Source of the DNA: Lentisalinibacter salinarum
GTDB lineage: Bacteria > Pseudomonadota > Gammaproteobacteria > Steroidobacterales > Woeseiaceae
DNA: 64,000 nt
Reading direction: 5' to 3'
Assembly (NCBI RefSeq): GCF_040706555.1
Contig: NZ_JAPDRH010000003.1
Span: 496,001 to 560,000 of the forward strand
The position numbers were made by a program, and so were the translations under genes. The notes under the pieces were generated by a model. It worked only from the letters and a program-made list of their open reading frames with translations, was not told the DNA's origin and ran no database searches. Shown piece after piece: positions 56,799 to 64,000 of this stretch; within the stretch, counting starts at the first letter, position 1, and every line of letters starts with the position of its first letter.

Positions 56799-56811
56799 TA
56801 TTCTAAGAATA
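56799..56811. repeat. Perfect short palindrome upstream of the GGDEF/EAL gene
   Basis: TATTCTAAGAATA is a perfect inverted repeat with central A, 115 bases upstream of the start at 56684. It may be an operator site; the identity of the regulator is unknown. Confidence 0.4.
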
Positions 56812-56971
56812 CAAGCTAAGTAACCGGAATGACTTGGGTTATGCATGACGGATCGGTCGAGCATCGATGTCAGTGCCGGTGCGGTCTCCTGCCGGTGACG
56901 TGCACGGCATCGTTTGCGCGGGCAAAAACCCAGACCGGGGAGATGCTCGGGGGAAAACCCGGGGCGGGGGC

Positions 56972-57047
<76 letters not shown>

Positions 57048-57062
57048 CCCGGGTGGGCGGCG

Positions 57063-57091
57063 AGTATAGATAATGCGGGATAGGCAGGCAA
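57063..57091 (-). promoter_or_regulatory. Promoter of tRNA-Thr
   Basis: On the minus strand, TTGCCT (57091-57086), a 17-base spacer and TATACT (57068-57063) form a good sigma70 promoter about 16 bases upstream of the mature 5' end. The spacer between -10 and +1 is GC-rich (CGCCGCCCACCC), as in stringently controlled stable-RNA promoters. Confidence 0.65.
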
Positions 57092-57141
57092 TCCACCGCC
57101 TGCCCGAGGGCGTGCCCTATGGTGCCTCAGCGCTTGGTGCC

Positions 57142-57546
57142 TCAGCGCTTGTCCCGAACCCGTATGATGAGCTCGACGCTCTCCTGCTCGGTACCGGCCG
57201 GCAGATCGGGGACGTCCATGATCGCCACCTGCCCGGACGGGATGTCCGACAACTCCCCCGTGTCCACGTTGTAGAAGTGGTGGTGCGGGTGCGTGGTCGA
57301 ATCGTAGAAGAGCCGACTGGGATCCACGTTGACTTCCCGGGCGAGGCCCTTGTCGCTGAACAGCTTCAGCGTGTTGTAGATGGTCGCCTTCGACACCCGG
57401 CTGCCCCGCTCGCGCAAACGCTCCAGGATCTGCTCGGCGGACAGATGCTGGGGACGCTCCAGCAGGATGCTGGCCACGTCGACTCGCTGGGGCGTGGGCA
57501 TGACGCCGTGGGATTCGAGGCGCTTTTCGACTTCCTGTCTGTTCAA
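57142..57546 (-). CDS. Irr-like Fur-superfamily transcriptional regulator
   Basis: A 134-residue winged-helix metalloregulator. The DNA-binding helix is VSKATIYNTLKLF (51-63). The mid-region HPHHH at 86-90 and the downstream DIPSGQ...LPAGTEQESVELIIRVRDKR resemble Irr, the haem-responsive iron regulator of alphaproteobacteria, more than Fur. It has no cysteines. ATG 57546 starts MNRQEVEKRLESHGV. An inverted repeat sits just upstream. Whether it senses iron or haem is inference. Confidence 0.85.
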   Translation of the reverse strand: MNRQEVEKRLESHGVMPTPQRVDVASILLERPQHLSAEQILERLRERGSRVSKATIYNTLKLFSDKGLAREVNVDPSRLFYDSTTHPHHHFYNVDTGELSDIPSGQVAIMDVPDLPAGTEQESVELIIRVRDKR

Positions 57547-57570
57547 GGGATACGCACCGCTTCAGGTTTA

Positions 57571-57590
57571 GACCAAGTATAGGCTTGGTC
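57571..57590. promoter_or_regulatory. Inverted repeat upstream of the Irr-like gene (candidate operator)
   Basis: GACCAAG-TATAGG-CTTGGTC: 7-base perfect arms with a 6-base spacer, centred about 34 bases upstream of the start at 57546. On the minus strand TATACT (57581-57576) overlaps the first arm and spacer and may be the -10 element, so a bound regulator could block it. Autoregulation is a hypothesis. Confidence 0.5.
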
Positions 57591-57614
57591 CGAGTCCAAT
57601 GTTCCGGAGAAGAT

Positions 57615-57633
57615 GTTAATGATTCTCAAAATG
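57615..57633. promoter_or_regulatory. Fur-box-like sequence
   Basis: GTTAATGATTCTCAAAATG matches the 19-base Fur-box consensus GATAATGATAATCATTATC at 13 positions by my count. It lies between the divergently oriented Irr-like gene and the fimT-pilVWX operon, 69 bases upstream of the regulator start and about 110 bases before the first pilin gene. Confidence 0.4.
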
Positions 57634-57743
57634 ACGCACAAGCCCGATTTCGGGGCGGCTCGCCCGGGAATCGCGCTCGCTCGGCCGACGCTCGCCGCCG
57701 ACAATGCCCCCTGCGGTCAACAGGCACCGGAGGGAACCAGGCC

Positions 57744-58271
57744 ATGTCCCTACACCGCGGCTATTCACTGTACGAGTTGCTGGTCACGCTGAGCGTGGCG
57801 ACCATCCTGATCGTGATCGGCGCCCCGCCGCTCGGCAGCCTGATTGCGCGCAATCGCCTGACGACCGAGGTCAACGCCCTGCACCACGCGCTGCACCTCG
57901 GCCGCCAGGAGGCCATCAAGCGCCGGCTGAACCTCGTCCTGTGCCAGTCCGCCGACGGCAGCCGCTGCACCGGCGATGCCGACTGGGGCGGCGGCTGGAT
58001 GCTGTTTGTGGACGACGATGACGACGGCCGGGCGGACCCCGTCGAGGCGGTGCTCCGCCGCCATCGCCCCGCCGCCGCAGTGAACATAATGACGAACCGG
58101 CGCCGCTACACCCTGCGCGGCGTGCGCAGGCGCAACACGAACGGCACCTTCCTGATCTGCGACGGCACCGGCCGCGTCCCTGCCCGCGCGCTGATCGTGA
58201 GCTATACCGGCCGGCCGCGGAGTGCGCCGGGGCACGACGCACCGGCAAGCCTGGCCTGCCCGCACGCGTGA
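57744..58271 (+). CDS. GspH/FimT-family pseudopilin (first copy)
   Basis: A 175-residue minor pilin-like protein with prepilin cleavage site HRG|YSLYELLVTL (the usual Phe is Tyr; Glu5 is present), the hydrophobic N-terminal helix and a GspH/FimT domain with one short Arg-rich region (140-155). A GGAGG precedes the ATG at 57744. The downstream C-terminus ends with paired Cys-containing segments. First gene of the minor-pilin operon. Confidence 0.85.
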   Translation: MSLHRGYSLYELLVTLSVATILIVIGAPPLGSLIARNRLTTEVNALHHALHLGRQEAIKRRLNLVLCQSADGSRCTGDADWGGGWMLFVDDDDDGRADPVEAVLRRHRPAAAVNIMTNRRRYTLRGVRRRNTNGTFLICDGTGRVPARALIVSYTGRPRSAPGHDAPASLACPHA

Positions 58272-58362
58272 ACAGGGCGCGAAAGGTGCCGCTCGTCCGG
58301 CCTGAGTGACCGCTCATCGGGAATATTTCCCCCCTGTCGCGACGAGCGGTAGTGTCCGGCTC

Positions 58363-58968
58363 ATGGAAAAAACCGCACAACACGGCTTTACGCTCTACGA
58401 ACTGCTGGTCACGGTCGTGGTCATGGGCATCATCCTGTCCCTGGGAGTGCCCAATTTCCTCGAGTTCACACGCAACAACCGCATGGCCGCGACGTCCAAC
58501 GACCTGCTCGCCGCCTTCACGCTGGCCCGCAGCGAGGCGGTCAAGCGCAAGGCGCCGGTCACAGTGTGTTCCAGCCTGAACGCCGAGGCGGCCAACCCGG
58601 CCTGCGGCGGCACATTCGCCGACGGCTGGGTGGTCTTCGCGGACGACGACGGCGACATCGCGATCGATGCCGGCGAAGAAGTGATCCGCGGCGTGGGCGA
58701 TATACGGGACGGCATCACGCTGCAGACCAACGGCGGCGCCAACTATTTCTCCTACGCCGCCACCGGCTTCGGCCGCGGCGACGTAGGCGGTGCTCCCGCC
58801 CTGCGCGGCGCCCTGATGTGCGACGCGCGGGGCAACGTGCCGGCGGCCGGCGGGCTGTCCGCGGCGCGCGCCCTGCGCATGGACGGCCCCGGCCGGCCCC
58901 AGATCGTGCGCGAGGTGGCCCTGGTCCAGAACGTGGCCGACGCGCTGGTCGGCGCCGGCTGCCCGTGA
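58363..58968 (+). CDS. fimT: GspH/FimT-family pseudopilin (second copy)
   Basis: A 201-residue minor pilin-like protein, cleavage site HG|FTLYELLVTV after a short leader (8 residues), then a hydrophobic helix and GspH/FimT domain (NDLLAAFTLARSEAVKRKAPVTVC, FADGWVVFADDD). It starts about 90 bases after the first copy. Paired with pilV downstream. Confidence 0.9.
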   Translation: MEKTAQHGFTLYELLVTVVVMGIILSLGVPNFLEFTRNNRMAATSNDLLAAFTLARSEAVKRKAPVTVCSSLNAEAANPACGGTFADGWVVFADDDGDIAIDAGEEVIRGVGDIRDGITLQTNGGANYFSYAATGFGRGDVGGAPALRGALMCDARGNVPAAGGLSAARALRMDGPGRPQIVREVALVQNVADALVGAGCP

Positions 58969-58997
58969 AGCCGGACCGGGAAGCACGGAAAGAACGG

Positions 58998-59468
58998 ATG
59001 AGCGAGAGGATGAACGCGAACCTGATGCAGAGAATAAGGGGCTTCACCCTGATCGAGGCGCTGATCGCCATGGTGGTCATGTCGGTGGGGATGCTCGGCA
59101 TCGCCGGGCTGTACCTGCAGACGCTGCAGGCCGGCCGTACAGCGCAGTTCCGCACCCAGGCGGTAACACTGGCCGGCGACGTCGCCGACCGGATCCGGGC
59201 CAATCGCACCGCCGGCATCACTTACGAAGGCGCCGGTGCGGACAACGACTGCGATACCGGTCTGATCGACTGCGACGCCGACCAGATGGCACAGCACGAT
59301 ATTTTCCTGTGGAGCCAGCAGGCCCAGCAGACGCTGCCGGCTGGCGACGTCGACGTCCAGCTGGACCAGGCGACGGTGCCGTGGACTTACACGGTCACGG
59401 TCAACTGGGACGAGGCGGGTCAGCCGACGCCGCCCTCCTACACCATTCAGGTACAGGCGATGAACTGA
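58998..59468 (+). CDS. pilV: Type IV pilus modification/minor pilin PilV
   Basis: A 156-residue minor pilin with leader of 15 residues and cleavage site RG|FTLIEALIAMVVMSVGM (Glu5 present). ATG 58998 is one choice; a GTG at 58965 gives a longer leader. The stop overlaps the pilW start (TGATG). Part of the pilV-W-X-Y1 operon. Confidence 0.88.
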   Translation: MSERMNANLMQRIRGFTLIEALIAMVVMSVGMLGIAGLYLQTLQAGRTAQFRTQAVTLAGDVADRIRANRTAGITYEGAGADNDCDTGLIDCDADQMAQHDIFLWSQQAQQTLPAGDVDVQLDQATVPWTYTVTVNWDEAGQPTPPSYTIQVQAMN

Positions 59469-60451
59469 TGGATGTCTTCAACGCAAATCACGGCTACCGG
59501 CGCCAGCACGGCGTTACGCTGATCGAATTGATGGTCGCCCTGGTGATCGGTTCGTTTCTGATCATCGGCGCGGTGCAGGTTTACGTGCAGAGCCGCAGCG
59601 CCTACATCGTTAACGAAAATATCGCGCGGGTGCAGGAGAACGGAGAATTCGCCTTCAACGTCATCGAACCCGATCTGCGCATGGCGAGCTACTGGGGACT
59701 GCTGAGCCGGCCGGACCTCGTCGAGGGCCGCGCCACCACGGCGGACCCCGATCCGCTGAACATCAACCCCCCGGCCGGCTGCGGCGCGGACTTCGTGACA
59801 GATCTGCTGCGGCCGATAGAGGGCGCGAACAACACGACCAACTGGCCCTGCGTGGGCGCCGGCGACTTCGTGCCGAATTCCGACAGCTTTGTGGTCCGCC
59901 ATGCACGCATCACGCCGAGCGCGCCCACGGCGGGCGTCATACAGCTGGAGACGACCCGTCTGCAGGGCCAGCTCTATTCGAACGGCGTGGCCCCCGGCGG
60001 GTTCGTGGGCGGCGGCACCCAGACCAACAACCTGGTAGTGAACGGTTACTACGTTTCGCCGAGCTCGGACATCTTCCCCAACGTGCCGTCCCTGCGGCGC
60101 CGTTCGCTCGCCAGCGTCGGCGGCGCGCCCGTGATCCGCGACGAGGAAGTGGTGCCCGGCGTCGATAACATGCAGATCCAGTTCGGCCTCGATATGGACG
60201 GCAACGCCACCGTGGACCGTTACGCCAATCCGGACAGTCCGCTCATCGATCCGGCTTCCGCGGCGTTCGACCCTGAAGTCCGGGTCATCGCCGTCCGGCT
60301 CTGGCTCCTCGTCCGTTCGGTCGAGCGCGAGCCGGGCATTGCCGACGACACGAACTATCAGCTCGCCGACGTCGACCTGGGCGCTTTCAACGACAACTTC
60401 CGCCGCATGGTCAAGACCAAAACGATACTGCTGAGGAACGTGCGCACATGA
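59468..60451 (+). CDS. pilW: Type IV pilus assembly protein PilW
   Basis: A 327-residue minor pilin with cleavage site HG|VTLIELMVALVIGSFLI and the long PilW C-terminal domain. ATG 59468 lies within the pilV stop overlap, and its own stop overlaps pilX by four bases. In other bacteria, PilV, PilW, PilX and PilY1 prime pilus assembly together. Confidence 0.9.
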   Translation: MDVFNANHGYRRQHGVTLIELMVALVIGSFLIIGAVQVYVQSRSAYIVNENIARVQENGEFAFNVIEPDLRMASYWGLLSRPDLVEGRATTADPDPLNINPPAGCGADFVTDLLRPIEGANNTTNWPCVGAGDFVPNSDSFVVRHARITPSAPTAGVIQLETTRLQGQLYSNGVAPGGFVGGGTQTNNLVVNGYYVSPSSDIFPNVPSLRRRSLASVGGAPVIRDEEVVPGVDNMQIQFGLDMDGNATVDRYANPDSPLIDPASAAFDPEVRVIAVRLWLLVRSVEREPGIADDTNYQLADVDLGAFNDNFRRMVKTKTILLRNVRT

Positions 60452-60918
60452 AGCAGACGAGCGAAAAATTCAACGGCTCGCGGCAGCGCCAGAGCGGTGC
60501 CGCGCTGGTGGTCGGCCTGGTCCTGCTGATGGTCCTGACGCTGCTGGCCATCTCGGGCATGAACACGGCCACCACCGAACTCACCATGGCCGGCAACAAC
60601 CAGTATCTGGAGAGTGCGTTCCAGGCCGCCGAGTCCGGCGTGGACGAGGCGCTGGCCCAGGGCACGTTCCAGACCGCTGCGCCTAACATCATCGCACCGC
60701 ATGCCATAAACGGTACGGACACGGTCGAGTCGACCACCACATACCAGTGCAACACGCTGGTGCCGGATGCCGCCTTCAGCATCGGCGCCGGCAAGGGCAT
60801 CGCCGCATTCCATTTCCAGACGATCGCGACCGCGGAATCCACCCGGGGCGCGACCGCCGAGCACACGCAGAACTTCTACATCGTCGGGCCGAAGGGCATC
60901 ACCGACGTCTGCCCCTGA
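60448..60918 (+). CDS. pilX: Type IV pilus assembly protein PilX
   Basis: A 156-residue minor pilin with N-terminal helix SG|AALVVGLVLLMVLTLLAISGMNT and ELTMAGNNQYLESAFQAAE, characteristic of PilX. The usual Glu5 is absent, as is known for PilX proteins. Starts at ATG 60448, overlapping pilW. Confidence 0.88.
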   Translation: MKQTSEKFNGSRQRQSGAALVVGLVLLMVLTLLAISGMNTATTELTMAGNNQYLESAFQAAESGVDEALAQGTFQTAAPNIIAPHAINGTDTVESTTTYQCNTLVPDAAFSIGAGKGIAAFHFQTIATAESTRGATAEHTQNFYIVGPKGITDVCP

Positions 60919-60948
60919 GGCGGAAGGATCACCGAGGGAGACAGCGAC

Positions 60949-61332
60949 ATGAGATTACGGATGACACTGGCCCTGCTGGCGCTCGCCGGCCTCGCCCAGG
61001 TGGCGGCGGCAGCGCCGCCGGCAGTCGAAGAAGCCTACGAGGTGTGGGTGAAGCATCTGACACTCCCCGCCAACGAGTTCGGCAGCGTGATCCTGCGGGA
61101 ATGCGACGACTGCGGCGTGGTGACGCTGCGGGTCGAGGGGGACACAAGCTACGTCTTCGATGGCCAGGCGATGACGCTGAAGGCCTTCCGCGCAGCCGTA
61201 CTGAACATGGACCGTCGGGACGAGGCCGTCGGCACGGTCGTCTACCGGCTCGAGGACAACCGTGTACGGCAGATAAGCGTGAGCACGCCGCCGGAGACCT
61301 CCGGCAAGCGGTCGTTCGAGACACGAGGATAG
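60949..61332 (+). CDS. Unknown exported protein between pilX and pilY1
   Basis: A 127-residue predicted secreted protein: signal peptide 1-21 (hydrophobic, ending VAAAA), then a small beta-rich domain with C52 and C55 in ECDDCGVVTLRV. I do not recognise a family. GGGAG precedes ATG 60949. Located in the pilus operon with 30 bases to pilX and 4 to pilY1, so it is probably a pilus-associated accessory protein. Confidence 0.7.
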   Translation: MRLRMTLALLALAGLAQVAAAAPPAVEEAYEVWVKHLTLPANEFGSVILRECDDCGVVTLRVEGDTSYVFDGQAMTLKAFRAAVLNMDRRDEAVGTVVYRLEDNRVRQISVSTPPETSGKRSFETRG

Positions 61333-61336
61333 GGAT

Positions 61337-64000
61337 ATGACTCGCAAGACACAGAACATTCGCGCACTGGCGGCCGCCGCACTGCTCTCGCTCGCAGTTG
61401 GTGGCAGTGCCCTCGCGGACGACACCGAACTGCTGGTGCTCAACCCGGAGACCCTGCCCGAGGACAGGCCGAACATCCTGTTCATCATGGACTCGTCCGG
61501 CAGTATGACCAGCTGGGAGCAAGTCCAGGAGGATTATGATCCCGACCAGGCGTACGGCGGGGCCTGCGACAACTCCAAACTGTATTGGACCACGAATGTC
61601 GACGCGACCCCGGATTGCTCCGTCGACCTGGCGCAGATCGACAAGGGCTCGTTCTTCTGTGACCGGGCCACGGCCGAGCTGCGGGCGACCGGTGCGTACA
61701 CGGACAAGTTCGTCCAGTATCGGGAGTATCCGGCCGGCGACGACACGGACCAGTGGGCGCGGCTGGACCCGAGTGACAACTCGAGCCCCGTCGAGTGCGC
61801 GCGCGATTCCGGCCTGCACGGCGAATCCGCATTCAGCGCCGCCGTGTTCGCCCAGCGAGGACTGGACAACCTGCCCTGGACCTCGGACGCGGATCAGTCA
61901 CTGATCTGGGGTGCAGGCCTTGCCGACACGACTTACAAGGTCGTGGACGGCAATTACATGAACTGGACCGCCAATCCGCCGACGGTATGGAAGCGCCGCA
62001 TCGACATCGTCAAGGAGGTGGCGAAGAACGTGCTGTCCACCGTCAACGACGTCAACGTCGGCATGATGCGATTCAACCGTGACAACGGCGGCATGGTGAT
62101 CAAGTCCATGGAACGCATCGAGGACAGCCGGGCGGAACTCTTCGGCGTCATCGACAGCATTCCCGCCAGCGGCCTGACGCCGCTGTCCGAGACCCTCTGG
62201 GAGGCAGCACGCTACTACCGCGGAATGAGCCCCGAGTATCACTACTGGCACTGGCGTACGGACCAGGATCTCGATGCGGTGGACACGTCGACGAATCCTG
62301 ACACTTACGTCAATCCCGTCAGTTTTTCCTGCTCACGTAATTTCATCGTGATGCTGACTGACGGCCAGCCGACGGCAGACCGCGATGTCCAGGACTTCAA
62401 CCTTACAAGTTGGCTACCCGATTATTCGGTCGTGACGGGCCGCAACGGCTGCACCGGCGCCGGCGACGGCGCCTGCCTGGACGACATCGCAGAATACCTC
62501 TTCAAGGGCGACATAAATGGTGGCGAACTCGGTACACCTCATGTCAACACGTACACCATCGGCTTTCGCACCGACTTCCCGCTGCTGAAGGAGACGGCAG
62601 AGGCCGGCGGCGGCCAGTACTACACGGCCGACAACACCCAGGGCCTGACCGATGCGCTGACGCAGATTCTCAACACGATCAGCCAGCAGGAGGTGACCTT
62701 CACGGCACCGGCCGTTCCGGTGAACGCCTTCAACCGGGCCCAGAATCTGAACGAGCTGTACGTGACGGTATTCCGCGCCGACCGCAAGCTGCGCTGGCCG
62801 GGCAACCTCAAGAAGTACAAGCTGGTGGGCGGTAAGATCGTCGACGCCAACGGCATCGAGGCCGTCGACCCGGCCACCGGCTTTTTCAAGCAGGCCGATC
62901 CGAACACGGGCCAGGTCGAGACCGCCCGTAGTTTCTGGTCCGACGTCGACGACGGGCGCGTCGTGCAGCTGGGCGGTGCCGCCAATGAGCTTCCGGCCCC
63001 CGGTTCGCGCAACCTCTACACGAACCTCACCGGCAACGCCGGGGTGGATCTCACGGCTCCGGCCAACGCAGTCTCGCTCGGCAACGCCGGCAATTTCGCA
63101 CTGGCCGACCTGGGCCTGACCGGCGCCGTAGGCGAACCCTCGAAGTCCGATCTCATTGCGTGGGCCCTGGGCGAGGACATCCTCGACGAGGATGGCGACC
63201 CGCTTACCACCCAGCGCAACCAGATGGGCGATCCTCTGCATTCTCGTCCCGCTGTCGTCGTATACGGCACGAACGAGGCAAACGTCCGGAGTATCGTATT
63301 CGTGGGTACCAACGATGGCTACGTGCACGCCATCGACGCGGAAGACGGCAGTGAACTCTGGGCCTTCATCCCGAGGGAGAAGCTGTCCGACCTGGCCCGT
63401 CTGTTCGAGAATCCGAAGTCGGCGAACAAGCATTACGGCGTCGACGGCAACATGCAGGCCGTCATCATCGACAAGAACAACAACGGCCTGATCGACACCG
63501 GCATCGACAACGTCTACCTGGTGTTCGGCATGCGGCGCGGCGGCGGCAGCTATTATGCCATCGACATCACCGATCCGGAGTCGCCGGAGCTGGCGTGGAA
63601 GTTCTCCAACCCGACCGTCGGGCAGAGTTGGTCGACGCCCGTCCCGGCGAGGGTCGCGGTCGACGGCGCCAATCAGGCGGACCACAAGACGGTGTTGATC
63701 TTCGCCGGCGGCTACGACGTTTCCCACGACGCGCCCGGCGCTTTTGCAAGCGCGGAGGACTCCTTCGGTAACGCCATCTTCATGGTGGATATCGACGACG
63801 GCGATCTGCTCTGGTCCGCGGGCAACGACGCGTCCCACGACCTGGTACTGCCGAAGATGACCCGGGCCATTCCGTCGGACGTGACAGTGGCCGACATGAA
63901 CGGCAACGGCCGCGCCGACCGCATGTACGTGGGCGACATGGGCGGCCAGCTCTGGCGCTTCGACATCTTCGACGGACAGCCACCGACGGATCTCGTGGCC
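61337..64000 (+). CDS. pilY1: PilY1-like pilus tip adhesin/biogenesis factor (runs off the window)
   Basis: Open reading frame with 888 residues visible and no stop in the window. Signal peptide 1-27; vWA domain with MIDAS D52, S54, S56 (DSSGSM) and a later LTDGQPT; the C-terminal beta-propeller contains the calcium-binding loop DKNNNGLID at 712-720 and repeats such as FVGTNDGYVHAIDA. PilY1 caps or regulates pilus assembly and surface adhesion. The start at ATG 61337 is four bases after the unknown gene. Confidence 0.93.
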   Translation, partial: MTRKTQNIRALAAAALLSLAVGGSALADDTELLVLNPETLPEDRPNILFIMDSSGSMTSWEQVQEDYDPDQAYGGACDNSKLYWTTNVDATPDCSVDLAQIDKGSFFCDRATAELRATGAYTDKFVQYREYPAGDDTDQWARLDPSDNSSPVECARDSGLHGESAFSAAVFAQRGLDNLPWTSDADQSLIWGAGLADTTYKVVDGNYMNWTANPPTVWKRRIDIVKEVAKNVLSTVNDVNVGMMRFNRDNGGMVIKSMERIEDSRAELFGVIDSIPASGLTPLSETLWEAARYYRGMSPEYHYWHWRTDQDLDAVDTSTNPDTYVNPVSFSCSRNFIVMLTDGQPTADRDVQDFNLTSWLPDYSVVTGRNGCTGAGDGACLDDIAEYLFKGDINGGELGTPHVNTYTIGFRTDFPLLKETAEAGGGQYYTADNTQGLTDALTQILNTISQQEVTFTAPAVPVNAFNRAQNLNELYVTVFRADRKLRWPGNLKKYKLVGGKIVDANGIEAVDPATGFFKQADPNTGQVETARSFWSDVDDGRVVQLGGAANELPAPGSRNLYTNLTGNAGVDLTAPANAVSLGNAGNFALADLGLTGAVGEPSKSDLIAWALGEDILDEDGDPLTTQRNQMGDPLHSRPAVVVYGTNEANVRSIVFVGTNDGYVHAIDAEDGSELWAFIPREKLSDLARLFENPKSANKHYGVDGNMQAVIIDKNNNGLIDTGIDNVYLVFGMRRGGGSYYAIDITDPESPELAWKFSNPTVGQSWSTPVPARVAVDGANQADHKTVLIFAGGYDVSHDAPGAFASAEDSFGNAIFMVDIDDGDLLWSAGNDASHDLVLPKMTRAIPSDVTVADMNGNGRADRMYVGDMGGQLWRFDIFDGQPPTDLVA

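Overview
The window is about 64 kb of very GC-rich, densely packed bacterial chromosome that reads as housekeeping core rather than accessory DNA. Gene content and order point to a gammaproteobacterium: pepA-holC-valS, rnfABCDGE-nth, pgsA / DUF2066 / purMN with hda, wrbA-DUF2069, proS followed by a lytic transglycosylase, and a type IV pilus fimT-pilV-pilW-pilX-pilY1 cluster. The acidic, Asp/Glu/Gly-rich linkers in the pyruvate dehydrogenase E2 and E3 proteins would fit a halophilic or halotolerant member such as the Chromatiales/Ectothiorhodospiraceae; that placement is inference. I see no insertion sequence, phage gene, CRISPR array or rRNA.

Layout. 1-5.4 kb: leucyl aminopeptidase, DNA polymerase III chi, a small acidic protein that may use an ATC start, and ValRS. 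5.4-9.4 kb: MoxR ATPase, DUF58 protein and TgpA-type transglutaminase, a three-gene operon with overlaps. 9.35-15.1 kb (minus): an Atg22/UMF1-like MFS protein, prfC, rimI, family 4 uracil-DNA glycosylase, pssA and a phosphatidylserine-decarboxylase homologue lacking the self-processing Gly-Ser. 15.3-19.8 kb: proS, a lytic transglycosylase, acylphosphatase, a DUF4398 protein, ArsC-like, WrbA, DUF2069. 19.8-23.3 kb (minus): hda, a PerM/AI-2E permease, pgsA, DUF2066. 23.4-27.6 kb: purM-purN, DUF3108, and on the other strand dcd and the Mrp/ApbC ATPase. 27.9-32.6 kb: a HEAT-repeat Ser/Thr kinase followed by two PilT-family ATPases. 32.6-40.8 kb: metG, the complete rnf operon, nth, DUF1841. 41-43.3 kb: an HvfB/HvfC/HvfX-type metallophore-maturation set with no visible precursor peptide. 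43.3-49.7 kb (minus): aceE-aceF-lpdA. 49.9-54 kb: a second M17 aminopeptidase, RNase T, grxD, a BON lipoprotein, DUF1289, nadC. 54-57.6 kb (minus): a GAF-PAS-PAS-GGDEF-EAL protein, tRNA-Thr(CGU) and an Irr-like Fur-superfamily regulator. 57.7-64 kb: the minor-pilin operon, ending inside pilY1.

Functional links. Two regions concern type IV pili: the kinase/retraction-ATPase cluster and the minor-pilin/PilY1 operon. A cyclic-di-GMP enzyme and an iron-responsive regulator lie next to the latter. Phospholipid synthesis is represented by pssA, the psd-like gene and pgsA; electron and redox metabolism by Rnf, WrbA, GrxD and pyruvate dehydrogenase. The most unusual items are the HEAT-kinase next to twitching ATPases, the precursor-less MNIO cluster, the decarboxylase homologue without its catalytic serine, the Irr-like regulator with nearby operator-like sequences, and three convergent gene pairs that all end on the same CTAG tetranucleotide.
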